Origin: an uncultured Flavobacterium sp.
GTDB taxonomy: Bacteria; Bacteroidota; Bacteroidia; Flavobacteriales; Flavobacteriaceae
NCBI GenBank assembly: GCA_934636265.1
Contig: CAKUAD010000006.1
Coordinates: 13,807 to 77,806 of the forward strand
Length of the DNA: 64,000 nt
Direction of reading: 5' to 3'
Of the stretch, positions 35,801-42,292 are shown piece after piece. The notes beneath the pieces were generated by a model. The model saw nothing but the letters and a program-made list of their open reading frames with translations, was not told the origin of the DNA and made no database searches. The translations under genes were made by a program, and so were the position numbers. Each line of letters begins with the position of its first letter. The stretch's first letter is position 1.

Positions 35801-36397
35801 AAAGTACAGGCTGACGAAAACTGCAATGAGCGCCGCACCTAATATCAGCAAAAGGCTGGCGTTTGCATAGGTGTTGGCCGCAGCCGATCGGTCCTTTAGC
35901 AGCTGGTCTTCAATGGCAAGGATGCGGTTAAACGACTCTCCGATGGCTTGCACACGTGCCTTGCCTTCCATGATGTCGTCGGTGGGCACGGGCAGGTTGC
36001 GTTGTTTGATTGATATTTTGTTTTCGATATACGCAAAAAAAAGATCAATTTCAGTAGCCAGTTTCCCAAGGATGATTTGCTGATCCGGATTGTCAAGCGT
36101 GGCTTGTCTTACTTTATTCAGATTGGCCCGCGCCGAAATCTTGATGTTGCCGTAATCAGACACAAACGATTCCCGGCCGGTGTACAGGTAGCCGCGCATG
36201 TCGTTCTGCGCCTGGATCACATCGGCGTATGCCTGGTTGGCATCCAGGATAACGTTTTGAGTGTGGTTTACCCATTCGCTGGATTCGATCAGTTTGCGGA
36301 TGCTCAGGAACGAAGCTGTCGAACTGATCAGCAGGATGAGTAACGACAGCGTGGTGCTAAAAATAAGATTGCGCTTAAAATTTGCTTGTTGTTCCAT
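32846..36397 (-). CDS. Hybrid sensor histidine kinase (CHASE3-HAMP-GAF-HisKA-HATPase-3xREC)
   Basis: A 1183-residue membrane kinase. TM1 (about residues 11-31), an extracytoplasmic CHASE3-like helical domain (with DMRGYLYTGRESFV), TM2 (about 182-200), HAMP, and a GAF domain (about 300-425) come first. A long coiled coil rich in Glu/Gln and the HisKA box EFLANMSHELRTPLNSILLL follow. The ATPase domain shows NLISNAIKFTENG, DTGIGIPKDKQ and YGGTGLGLSISR. Three receivers follow, with Asp sites in GILLDIQLP, CVILDMGIPDKTG and VVLLDMMMPNMDG. The stimulus is unknown. It is the second gene of the operon, one base after the first kinase. Confidence 0.93.
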   Translation of the reverse strand: MEQQANFKRNLIFSTTLSLLILLISSTASFLSIRKLIESSEWVNHTQNVILDANQAYADVIQAQNDMRGYLYTGRESFVSDYGNIKISARANLNKVRQATLDNPDQQIILGKLATEIDLFFAYIENKISIKQRNLPVPTDDIMEGKARVQAIGESFNRILAIEDQLLKDRSAAANTYANASLLLILGAALIAVFVSLYFFTRILQDYAERSRLTQKLRDKEAEIGRRISVISDIAGQVAKGNLAVRVDDAQSDELGSVAGSLNEMAQALQESFSAVEDSNWKQKGMAELATTMMGDKPVLQLTNEVVTFVCQYVGAQSGMLFLSEEDMLYPTSGFAADVTRTPIRVGEGTTGQAASSGTVVEVRDLDPEAVSIKFALGDLTPAHIIAIPLKDIQVEGVLEIAASRTLNERETDFLESIGQTVGVSLRSAKNRQRVQELLEETEAQAEELKAQHSELEHINTELEIQAEKLQASEEELRVQQEELMQTNEELSERGALLEERNVEIQKKSEELEVSTRYKSEFLANMSHELRTPLNSILLLSRLLAENNQGNMTEEQIEFAQVIQSSGSGLLGLIDEILDLSKIEAGKMDLELLETPIQEITQSLRGLFEQVAIQKGISLEIDTSKAPLVIKTDKMRLEQILKNLISNAIKFTENGTVTLAVKKDPANKKQVLFSVRDTGIGIPKDKQGSIFEAFQQADGSTKRKYGGTGLGLSISRQLARLLNGDITLVSEPGKGSEFILILPIAGFAPVVVSSPAVNESHPESAEEKIPVEDPYVAITIPDDVPDDRDEIRPDDKVILIVEDDVVFAKQLLRFSRERGYKGVVSVRGDQVLDLALAYQPTGILLDIQLPVRSGWDVMAELKNNKQTKHIPVHIMSSLKVRQESLLKGAVNFLDKPVAYDQIPEVFRRIEQIVNRESQKVLIIEDNPKHAEALAYFLESYQIHSEIKSEISDGMESLVKDGVQCVILDMGIPDKTGYELLENLKKENDLEGLPVIVFTGKSLSMNEEMKIKKFADSIVVKTAHSYQRMLDEVSLFLHLVEDKKKKVAERTKNSRLSDILTGKTVLVVDDDVRNIYSLTKALELLQMKVITAIDGAEALKMLEEHPQTDVVLLDMMMPNMDGYETAQHIRKINKFKNLPVIAVTAKAMVGDREKCIEAGASDYITKPVDIDQLLSLLRVWLYQS

Positions 36398-36398
36398 G

Positions 36399-37604
36399 TC
36401 AGAGGGGTAAGAGGATGATAAAAGTGGCGCCCTGACCCGGCGAGCTTTGCGCCGTAATCAGTCCGTTGTGTTTCTCAATGATTTTTTTGGCGATGGCAAG
36501 TCCGATACCGGTGCCGTCATAAGTTTCGCGGGCGTGCAGGCTCTGAAAGATGACAAAGATTTTCTCGAGGTAGATTTCGTCAAACCCGATGCCGTTGTCG
36601 GTCACGGTGATTCTGCCGTACTGGCCATTGGGATCGGGCGCGGCGTCAAACGATCGGCCGGCTACCCGCTCGCAGCTTATCTCGATTACCGATGGTAAAC
36701 CGGGTTTGGCAAATTTAAGCGAGTTGCCAATCAGGTTGTGGAACACCTGACGCATTTGGCTCGGCACGGCCAAAATGGTAGGCAAGTCGTTAAGGGTGAT
36801 CACGGCGTGTTTTTCCTCAATCTGATAGTCCAGATCAGCCATGACCTCGCCCAGAATATCGTTAAGGTCAACCGGTTCAGGTTCAAAATCCTGCGACAGT
36901 CGCGAGTATTCCAAAAGATCGCTGATGAGTTTCGACATCCGGTTGGCGGCGCGGATGGTGCGGTCGATATAGTTGCGGGCCTGCTTGTCATCGCCCATGT
37001 AGCGTTCTTTGATAAGCGAGGTAAAAGTCTCGATTTTGCGCAGCGGTTCCTTTAAATCGTGCGACACCACCCAGGCAAATTGCTGCAATTCGTGGTTTCG
37101 CAACTCCAGTTCCTCGTTCTTGGTCAGCAGTTCCTGGGTGCGCTCCTTAACTTTGGCCTCAAGGTTTTCCTGGGCTTCTCTCCTGATTTCTATTTCGGAT
37201 GCCAAAAGATCGCGGACTTCCTCCAGTTCAACCTGTTGCTGGCGGAGTTTTAAAAACGTTTTTACCTTAAGGATCAAAAGGTCAGGATCGACCGGCTTGG
37301 TGACGTAATCAACGCCGCCCGACTGGTAGCCGCGTGAGATGTATTTTTTGTCGACATTGATGGCCGAAAGGAATATGACCGGGATGTCCTTGGTGCGGCT
37401 GCTGCCGGAAAGCGTTTCAACCACTTCAAAGCCGTCCATTCCGGGCATCTGGACGTCCATGATGATCAGGCTGTAATCTTTTTTGAGTGTCTTTAAAAGG
37501 GCTTCCTCGCCTGATTCCGCCGAATCAGACCTTATGCCGTGTAGTTCGAGAATTTTTTGCAGCGGTAAAATGTTTTCCCTGCGATCATCAACTATGAGGA
37601 CCAT
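36399..37604 (-). CDS. Response regulator-histidine kinase hybrid (REC-HisKA-HATPase)
   Basis: A 401-residue soluble kinase with an N-terminal receiver (VLIVDDRRENILPL; Asp in LIIMDVQMPGMDG; Lys in YVTKPVD), a coiled coil (about 115-175), the HisKA box FAWVVSHDLKEPLRKIETF and an ATPase domain with NLIGNSLKFAKPG, DNGIGFD and DGTGIGLAIAKKI. The H-box (SHDLKEPL) is of the phytochrome/cyanobacterial type, which fits an Rcp1-like partner at the other end of the operon. Without membrane or sensor domain, it is probably driven through its receiver. First gene of the operon. Confidence 0.92.
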   Translation of the reverse strand: MVLIVDDRRENILPLQKILELHGIRSDSAESGEEALLKTLKKDYSLIIMDVQMPGMDGFEVVETLSGSSRTKDIPVIFLSAINVDKKYISRGYQSGGVDYVTKPVDPDLLILKVKTFLKLRQQQVELEEVRDLLASEIEIRREAQENLEAKVKERTQELLTKNEELELRNHELQQFAWVVSHDLKEPLRKIETFTSLIKERYMGDDKQARNYIDRTIRAANRMSKLISDLLEYSRLSQDFEPEPVDLNDILGEVMADLDYQIEEKHAVITLNDLPTILAVPSQMRQVFHNLIGNSLKFAKPGLPSVIEISCERVAGRSFDAAPDPNGQYGRITVTDNGIGFDEIYLEKIFVIFQSLHARETYDGTGIGLAIAKKIIEKHNGLITAQSSPGQGATFIILLPL

Positions 37605-37681
37605 TGGCCGTGAATTTTCAGCCCGGTTACCAAAATGTCCGGGTTTATCAATTTAGATTATCAATAATCGTAGGGAGCTTT

Positions 37682-37689
37682 CAAAGTTA
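37682..37689 (-). promoter_or_regulatory. -7 promoter element (TAACTTTG) of the signalling operon
   Basis: A perfect TAnnTTTG on the minus strand, 77 nt upstream of the first kinase ATG and directly after the HNH gene terminator. The -33 element is weak. Confidence 0.45.
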
Positions 37690-37690
37690 A

Positions 37691-37720
37691 TAAAAAAACA
37701 GGCGCCTAACGAGACGCCTG
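37691..37720 (-). terminator. Terminator after the HNH endonuclease gene
   Basis: CAGGCG...CGCCTG hairpin (37699-37704 / 37715-37720) followed, on the minus strand, by seven T. Confidence 0.8.
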
Positions 37721-37741
37721 ATTAAAAATTTTAACATTTGA

Positions 37742-38311
37742 TTACACCTTGATGTGTCCCCAGTTTTCGCCGCGCTTAATGCGGAATAGCTGCATTTCGC
37801 TGATGTTGAATTCCTTGGCCAGGATTTTCATCCTCGTTTTTCGGTTTGGGTCAAAAAGGCGTTTTTTGAGTCGGATAACGTCGGTCGAAGTCAGTTTGCG
37901 ACCTTTGATTTCGCGCGGTGCGTAACGGGCAGCAATGACGTTGGGGCTTTTTTTCCAGTGCTCAAGTTGTTCGGCACGCGTGGCCCACTTAAGGTTGCTG
38001 ACGTGGTCGTTGTCCTTTCGGTGGTCAAGGTGCAATACGTAAGTCTGGTCATCTGACTCTTTTGGAATGAACAGTTCTGCTACCTTTCGGTGAAGCATAA
38101 TGTGGTGGTAACTATACTTCCCGTTCTTTTTTGGGATTTTGTAGCCGTAAGTCCGGAAACCTTCGGTGTTGCTTCCCTTGAGGACTTTCGCGTTTTCAAT
38201 GGAGTCGGTGTAGCTCACCAGCCGGCCGTAATTGGAAAGTGCGTATCGCTTGCGCAAATGCGGATGGATGTGAAAGTCCTTAAAGACTTCACCCGTGAAT
38301 TTTTTTAGCAT
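37742..38311 (-). CDS. HNH endonuclease with NUMOD4-type motif
   Basis: A 189-residue protein resembling free-standing homing-type HNH nucleases. A NUMOD4-like start (VFKDFHIHPHLRKRYALSNYGRLVS) leads into the HNH core with HHIMLHRKVAELFI and YVLHLDHRKDNDHVSNLKWAT, where LDH and the conserved Asn form the catalytic set. A helix-turn-helix-like C-terminus (LTSTDVIRLKKRLF, KILAKEFNISEMQLFRIKRG) probably binds DNA. It has its own perfect promoter and terminator and is not inside another gene or intron, so it is a stand-alone unit whose biological role is unclear. Confidence 0.85.
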   Translation of the reverse strand: MLKKFTGEVFKDFHIHPHLRKRYALSNYGRLVSYTDSIENAKVLKGSNTEGFRTYGYKIPKKNGKYSYHHIMLHRKVAELFIPKESDDQTYVLHLDHRKDNDHVSNLKWATRAEQLEHWKKSPNVIAARYAPREIKGRKLTSTDVIRLKKRLFDPNRKTRMKILAKEFNISEMQLFRIKRGENWGHIKV

Positions 38312-38332
38312 GTCTGTTGTCGTTGGTTAACC

Positions 38333-38365
38333 CAAATTTACTGTATTTTATACCGCAATCGCAAA
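38333..38365 (-). promoter_or_regulatory. HNH gene promoter (TTTG-N21-TAAATTTG)
   Basis: Minus strand: -33 TTTG (CAAA at 38362-38365), a 21-nt spacer and a perfect -7 TAAATTTG (38333-38340). Confidence 0.7.
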
Positions 38366-38448
38366 TTTTTTCGCCAAACGCCGACGAACTGCATTAAAAT
38401 GTAAGATTTCGGTGTATTTATATAGTAATTCCTTACGAGGCATGGGAC

Positions 38449-38456
38449 TATATTTG
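38449..38456 (+). promoter_or_regulatory. -7 promoter element (TATATTTG) of the L,D-transpeptidase gene
   Basis: A perfect TAnnTTTG, 13 nt before the ATG, with an A-rich leader. The -33 element is weak. Confidence 0.5.
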
Positions 38457-38469
38457 AAAAAAAAAAATT

Positions 38470-40005
38470 ATGAGATTCTTATCAGTCTTTGCATTGGCCC
38501 TTATGATGATTCTAACCGCTTCATGTAAAAAGGAAACGGCCAAAGCCGATGTAAAATACGCCATTGACAGTACGTCATTTGACGGATTCTTTAAAAAATA
38601 TCCTGACTTTAAACCCTACCAAAAGGAAATTATCGATTTGTACAAAAGCCAAAAATATGAGTACATCTGGTATTCAAAAGACGACGGACGGTCGGCGCTG
38701 GCCGATGTGCTTTACAACCGCGCCCGTCAGATTCAGGTAGAAGGCGTCGACACTCCGTTGCCTTATCGCGACGTCATCGAACCCATCATCGACAGCGAGT
38801 CGGACAAGCCCGATGCCGAACACGACATGCTTTTTAGCGGGATGTTCTTTTTCTATGCCAAAAACGTATTCCAGGGTCTTGATCCGCGCACCAGCCGTCA
38901 GTTGGGTTGGTATCTGCCGCGGCAAAAAGTAGCCTATGACGATTACCTGCTCCAACTTATCGATGATCCGGAAAAACTAGACGAAGGTCCGGACGATCAA
39001 ATCCAGCTGTATCGCGATCTTAAAAAGGCGCTCAACCACTACCGATCGATCGCGCAAAAAGGCGGTTGGCCAACGGTTGGTCTTCCTCAAGGCAAAAAAA
39101 ACCTGAAACAAGGCGACAAAGGCCCTGAGGTCGTTATGCTTAAAAAGCGACTCCTGGCAACGCTGGAGTTTTCCGGTTCCGAATCTGACGTCTTTGATGC
39201 GTCACTCCACCAGGCAATAAAAGACTATCAAGCGCGCAACGGATTTACTGTTAATGGAATAGCGGATGCCGATATCATAAAATCCCTGAACATTCCGGTA
39301 GCTAACAGGATAAGAACGATTGTCGTCAACATGGAGCGCGCCCGATGGCTATCGCCTGAAATGGCCGATGGCGAAGAGTTCATTTCCGTCAACATCCCGT
39401 CTTATAAAATGCGTTATGTCCGCGACGGTCAAACCGCTCTGGAATCAAACGTCGTGGTAGGAAAGGCTGCAAACCGTACCGTGGTTTTTAGCGGAATGAT
39501 GAGCTATTTGGTTTTTAGTCCGTACTGGAACGTTCCCAAAAGCATTATTGAAAAGGAAATCAAGCCCGCCATCGACGCCGATCCGGATTATCTGGACAAG
39601 CACAACATGGAGTGGAATGACGGCAATGTACGCCAGCGCCCCGGGCCCGAGAACTCGCTGGGCCTTGTAAAATTCATGTTTCCAAATTCCAACAACATCT
39701 ACCTGCACGACACCCCGGCCAAAAGCCTGTTTAACCGCGAGGAAAGAGCGTTTAGCCACGGATGCGTCCGGGTGCAAAAAGCGCGGGAACTGGCCCGTGA
39801 AATTTTAAAGGACGACAAAAAATGGAATGCCAAAAAAATTGACGAAGCCATGAACTCGGGCAAGGAACAGCATTACACGCTAAATCGAAAAATCCCCGTG
39901 TACATTGCGTATTTCACTGCTATCGCCGACAAGGAAGGCCGCGTAGGTTTTTACGACGACATCTACAACCGCGATGCAAGGCTTGCGCGATTGCTTTACA
40001 ATTGA
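38470..40005 (+). CDS. L,D-transpeptidase family protein (YcbB-like), lipoprotein
   Basis: Forms or remodels 3-3 cross-links in peptidoglycan. The 511-residue protein has a lipoprotein signal (LTASC, Cys19), a long N-terminal region, a peptidoglycan-binding domain (about residues 215-275, KQGDKGPEVVMLKKRLLATL and IKDYQARNGFTVNGIADADI) and a YkuD catalytic domain with SHGCVRVQKARELA, where the Cys is the nucleophile and HxCxR the signature. The size and domain order resemble E. coli YcbB (LdtD). It is a single gene facing a convergent hydrolase gene. Confidence 0.92.
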   Translation: MRFLSVFALALMMILTASCKKETAKADVKYAIDSTSFDGFFKKYPDFKPYQKEIIDLYKSQKYEYIWYSKDDGRSALADVLYNRARQIQVEGVDTPLPYRDVIEPIIDSESDKPDAEHDMLFSGMFFFYAKNVFQGLDPRTSRQLGWYLPRQKVAYDDYLLQLIDDPEKLDEGPDDQIQLYRDLKKALNHYRSIAQKGGWPTVGLPQGKKNLKQGDKGPEVVMLKKRLLATLEFSGSESDVFDASLHQAIKDYQARNGFTVNGIADADIIKSLNIPVANRIRTIVVNMERARWLSPEMADGEEFISVNIPSYKMRYVRDGQTALESNVVVGKAANRTVVFSGMMSYLVFSPYWNVPKSIIEKEIKPAIDADPDYLDKHNMEWNDGNVRQRPGPENSLGLVKFMFPNSNNIYLHDTPAKSLFNREERAFSHGCVRVQKARELAREILKDDKKWNAKKIDEAMNSGKEQHYTLNRKIPVYIAYFTAIADKEGRVGFYDDIYNRDARLARLLYN

Positions 40006-40027
40006 TAGCTCCGGCCGTTGGGTTTTT

Positions 40028-40717
40028 TTATGGCATATCTTCCTGGAAAAATGAAACGGCCAGCCGCGCAAGTTCGTCGTGCGGAGCCTTTTCAAACGGA
40101 TGTGGCGTTCCCGGCAGTACGAGAAGTCTTCCGTTTTGCAGTTGTCGGCTAATCTGCTCAGTCTCTTTAACCGATACGAGTTTGTCTTGATCACCAACGG
40201 CAACACAAACCGGCGTGGTTACTTTGTTCCAATGATTACCCGGTAGCGGATGGTTTCCCAGTTCGGCCATGAAATCAGCCATATACAAAACGAGTTTTTC
40301 CCAATCTTCTTCATGACGCTTTTCCAAAAGCTGCGCAAAAGCCGGTACTTTTTCCTTAATCTTTTCCGGATCCAGCATTTTGGTTTCGCGGCTGGCAATC
40401 TCGGGAGTCCAGTTCCATTTGGTCGCAAACGTAAAAACGCGCTCCACCAGGTTGGGATATCGACGGGCGAATTCAACCCCTATGAAGCCGCCAAGACTGT
40501 AGCCAAAAAGGTATACGCGTTCCAGGTGATTGCGCTCAATAAAAAAGTATAGGTCGCGTACAAACAAATTAACAGAGAACGGTTCGTCCGGGGTTCGTCC
40601 GCCATGGCCCGAAAAAGGAAAAACCCAAACTTCATAATGCGCCCACAATTGCTGCTTCACGGCATCAAGTTCCCGCGCATCTCCCAGGGCGCCATGTAAT
40701 AGAACAAGGTTCTTCAT
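40028..40717 (-). CDS. Alpha/beta hydrolase
   Basis: A 229-residue cytoplasmic hydrolase of the BioH/MhpC type. The N-terminal strand NLVLLHGALGDARE carries the oxyanion region, the nucleophile elbow is LFGYSLGGFIGVEFA (Ser at about residue 93), the acid is Asp in VAVGDQDKLVSV, and the catalytic His is in PGTPHPFEKAP. No signal peptide. The substrate cannot be predicted. It is divergent from the ncRNA candidate at 40795. Confidence 0.88.
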   Translation of the reverse strand: MKNLVLLHGALGDARELDAVKQQLWAHYEVWVFPFSGHGGRTPDEPFSVNLFVRDLYFFIERNHLERVYLFGYSLGGFIGVEFARRYPNLVERVFTFATKWNWTPEIASRETKMLDPEKIKEKVPAFAQLLEKRHEEDWEKLVLYMADFMAELGNHPLPGNHWNKVTTPVCVAVGDQDKLVSVKETEQISRQLQNGRLLVLPGTPHPFEKAPHDELARLAVSFFQEDMP

Positions 40718-40781
40718 TTCTCAAATGTAGCAATCGGCTTAAAGTTTTGCAAAAGTGTTTTCCCTAAAAAATCATTTGTCA

Positions 40782-40789
40782 TAACTTTA
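40782..40789 (+). promoter_or_regulatory. -7 promoter element (TAACTTTA) of the ncRNA candidate
   Basis: 7 of 8 to TAnnTTTG. It ends 5 nt before the first base of the RNA's closing helix, the expected start-site distance. The -33 region (TGTTTT at 40756) is weak. Confidence 0.45.
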
Positions 40790-40794
40790 GGTAA

Positions 40795-40958
40795 TTGATT
40801 GCCGGTACGAAGATGACGGGTAGTCAGTTCGCCGAGGTAGCTGTAACGGGACGCATGCTTTCCACCCGTTCGTATGCAACATATCCCAACGCCCGGTTTT
40901 TCCGGGTCAGTAACACGGCGGGTCGGCAATCAACAAAGCCCCGGTTTGGGGCTTTTTT
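40795..40958 (+). ncRNA. Candidate structured non-coding RNA, unknown class
   Basis: The two ends pair perfectly: TTGATTGCCG (40795-40804) with CGGCAATCAA (40924-40933), 10 bp. Inside are TTCGCCG/CGGCGGG (40828-40834 / 40916-40922), AACGGG/CCCGTT (40845-40850 / 40865-40870), a CCCGG-TTTTT-CCGGG hairpin (40892-40906) and TGAC/GTCA. A terminator hairpin AAAGCCCC/GGGGCTTT with a T-run (40935-40958) follows the closing helix by one base. A -7 box ends 5 nt before the first paired base. The overlapping antisense frame (40714-40929) looks non-coding. The shape resembles 6S-like or other stand-alone RNAs, but no known signature (SRP, tmRNA, RNase P, common riboswitches) is seen. Confidence 0.6.
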
Positions 40959-40969
40959 CATTTTAATAG

Positions 40970-41026
40970 TGTAAAGTGTTCATCGTCATGATGTAAATCG
41001 CGCTGGTTTTGCATTAATTAAATTTA
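40970..41026 (+). promoter_or_regulatory. Direct-repeat promoter of the 65-residue hydrophilic protein
   Basis: TGTAAA at 40970 and 40992 (22 bp apart); -7 TAAATTTA at 41019-41026, whose start is 27 bp after the second copy. The second copy reads ATGATGTAAATC. Confidence 0.65.
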
Positions 41027-41051
41027 GATTGATAAAAATCAAATTGAAACT

Positions 41052-41249
41052 ATGATGGAAAAGAAACATGAGAAATCAAATGAAACTCGTTGGGACCCCG
41101 AACGTCAGCGGTATACTCAGTCAGGCGACGGCATAATCGACGACCGCCAGACACACGACCGGGACATGGCCAATGATTCCGGAACAATTCCGGACGAAAC
41201 AGCCCGAAAGGAAGACGGCAGCCTTACACAGGATGTCGACCCAACATAA
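41052..41249 (+). CDS. Small hydrophilic hypothetical protein
   Basis: A 65-residue protein made almost wholly of charged and polar residues (Asp, Glu, Lys, Arg, Thr, Gln), with no hydrophobic core and no signal. It is very likely disordered, like hydrophilins or small stress proteins; no named family is recognised. A second ATG follows directly at 41055. It has a direct-repeat promoter of the shared type with a leader of about 20 nt. An inverted repeat CGTTCC/GGAACG (41253-41258 / 41267-41272) after the stop may be a weak terminator. Confidence 0.6.
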   Translation: MMEKKHEKSNETRWDPERQRYTQSGDGIIDDRQTHDRDMANDSGTIPDETARKEDGSLTQDVDPT

Positions 41250-41322
41250 AAACGTTCCCAAATACTGGAACGGATGTAGTTTTGCCTGCGATGCGGCGTG
41301 GGATTTATAACATAGACTGACC

Positions 41323-41357
41323 GATTCCGTAATCTGTTGACCGAATGTCGCGGAATC
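41323..41357. repeat. Inverted repeat GATTCCG-N21-CGGAATC
   Basis: Perfect 7-bp arms (41323-41329 and 41351-41357) in the gap between two small genes, 24 bp before the first direct-repeat copy of the next promoter. Operator or RNA hairpin; purpose unknown. Confidence 0.35.
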
Positions 41358-41380
41358 TTATACTTTTAACCTGATGATTG

Positions 41381-41436
41381 TGTAAAATGGCTACCAAAAT
41401 CATGTAAATCCGTGCTTTGCTTTCAGGTTAATTTTG
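41381..41436 (+). promoter_or_regulatory. Direct-repeat promoter of the 41517 gene
   Basis: TGTAAA at 41381 and 41403 (22 bp apart); perfect -7 TAATTTTG at 41429-41436, whose start is 26 bp after the second copy. Confidence 0.68.
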
Positions 41437-41516
41437 AAAGTATTCCTGTCACCTTAGCAAGTGTTATCATTCCCGAGTCGTAAGATTTTAAAAAGTTGAA
41501 CAATTATTTGGCGCCA

Positions 41517-41741
41517 ATGCAACATACCATGACCACTGCCGAAATCATCTCGACCCTTAAACAGACGCCGTATAAATACACCTATGCGGCCAAAGTTTAC
41601 GACTATTTAAAAAAAGATAAGGACGGAGATGCCCATGAAATCATCGACCAGTTGCGGTTGCAGATGATTGATCCGGCCAACGCCGACATCTCCCGTCCCA
41701 TAAGGGAAGTGCTCAAAAACTTTAGGATAGGAACATTTTAG
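41517..41741 (+). CDS. Hypothetical protein, about 70-75 residues
   Basis: A small soluble protein, mostly helical: TTAEIISTLKQTPYKYTYAA, then VYDYLKKDKDGDAHEIIDQL and IREVLKNFRIGTF. The start is uncertain: TTG at 41496, ATG at 41517 or ATG at 41529 (MTTAEIIS); 41517 is used here. No family is recognised. It is transcribed from a direct-repeat promoter of the shared type, with a longer leader (75 nt or so) than the other members. It ends 11 nt from the convergent glutathione peroxidase gene. Confidence 0.6.
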   Translation: MQHTMTTAEIISTLKQTPYKYTYAAKVYDYLKKDKDGDAHEIIDQLRLQMIDPANADISRPIREVLKNFRIGTF

Positions 41742-41752
41742 GGATGGGGCTC

Positions 41753-42232
41753 CTAAAGGATACTTTCAATGTAATCCTGCATCTTTTGCGGTGTGGTGAC
41801 CGGCGAAAATCGCTTGACGGCATACCCTTTCTTATCGATCACGAATTTGGTGAAATTCCATTTGACACGCCTCGAATACAAAAATCCGCGGAGCTTGCGG
41901 GTCAGGAATTTAAATATCGGATGCGCATTACGTCCGTTTACGTCAACCTTTTCAAACATCGGGAAACTTACCCCATAATTCACCCGACAGAATTCACTGA
42001 TCTCGCCTGAATCTCCGGGTTCCTGCGCGCCAAACTGATTGCACGGAAACCCAAGCACTACCAGTCCGCGGTCTTTGTACTTTTGGTAGAGTTCCTCCAG
42101 GCCTTTGTATTGGGGCGTCAGCCCGCATTTGCTTGCAGTATTCACCACAATAATGGTTTTGCCGCGGTATTGGTCCATACTTTCCGGTTGTCCGTTTAAC
42201 CGCGTGGCCTGCAAATCGTAAAAACTTTTCAT
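41753..42232 (-). CDS. Glutathione peroxidase family protein (Cys type)
   Basis: Reduces hydrogen and organic peroxides. The 159-residue thioredoxin-fold protein has a Cys in the peroxidatic position (NTASKCGLTPQY, about residue 36) rather than selenocysteine, Gln in GFPCNQFGAQEPG and Trp-Asn in VKWNFTKFVID, completing the usual tetrad. The second Cys in FPCNQF may be the resolving residue of thioredoxin-dependent members, so thioredoxin rather than glutathione is the probable reductant. A bacillithiol system is implied by bshB1 elsewhere in the window. Confidence 0.92.
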   Translation of the reverse strand: MKSFYDLQATRLNGQPESMDQYRGKTIIVVNTASKCGLTPQYKGLEELYQKYKDRGLVVLGFPCNQFGAQEPGDSGEISEFCRVNYGVSFPMFEKVDVNGRNAHPIFKFLTRKLRGFLYSRRVKWNFTKFVIDKKGYAVKRFSPVTTPQKMQDYIESIL

Positions 42233-42245
42233 AACAATGTTTAGC

Positions 42246-42253
42246 CAAAGGTA
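42246..42253 (-). promoter_or_regulatory. -7 promoter element (TACCTTTG) of the peroxidase gene
   Basis: A perfect TAnnTTTG on the minus strand, 13 nt before the ATG. Confidence 0.5.
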
Positions 42254-42292
42254 TCTCTTTGGTGTTCAACCTGCAGCCGTTTTAATATTACA

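Larger units (their letters stand above)
40718..41051. other. 334-nt gene-free region holding an ncRNA and a promoter
   Basis: No protein gene is supported. The region holds the structured RNA candidate (40795-40958) and the direct-repeat promoter at 40970-41026, both listed separately. Confidence 0.6.

Noticed and set aside
38400..38456. TGTAAG and GTAAT upstream of the L,D-transpeptidase -7 box as a seventh regulon member
   Set aside because: Spacing (24 and 25 bp) and sequence do not fit the 21-22 / 26-27 bp rule of the other six.
40714..40929. 71-codon minus-strand frame over the ncRNA candidate
   Set aside because: Odd composition without a domain, and it is explained by the paired structure of the RNA on the other strand.
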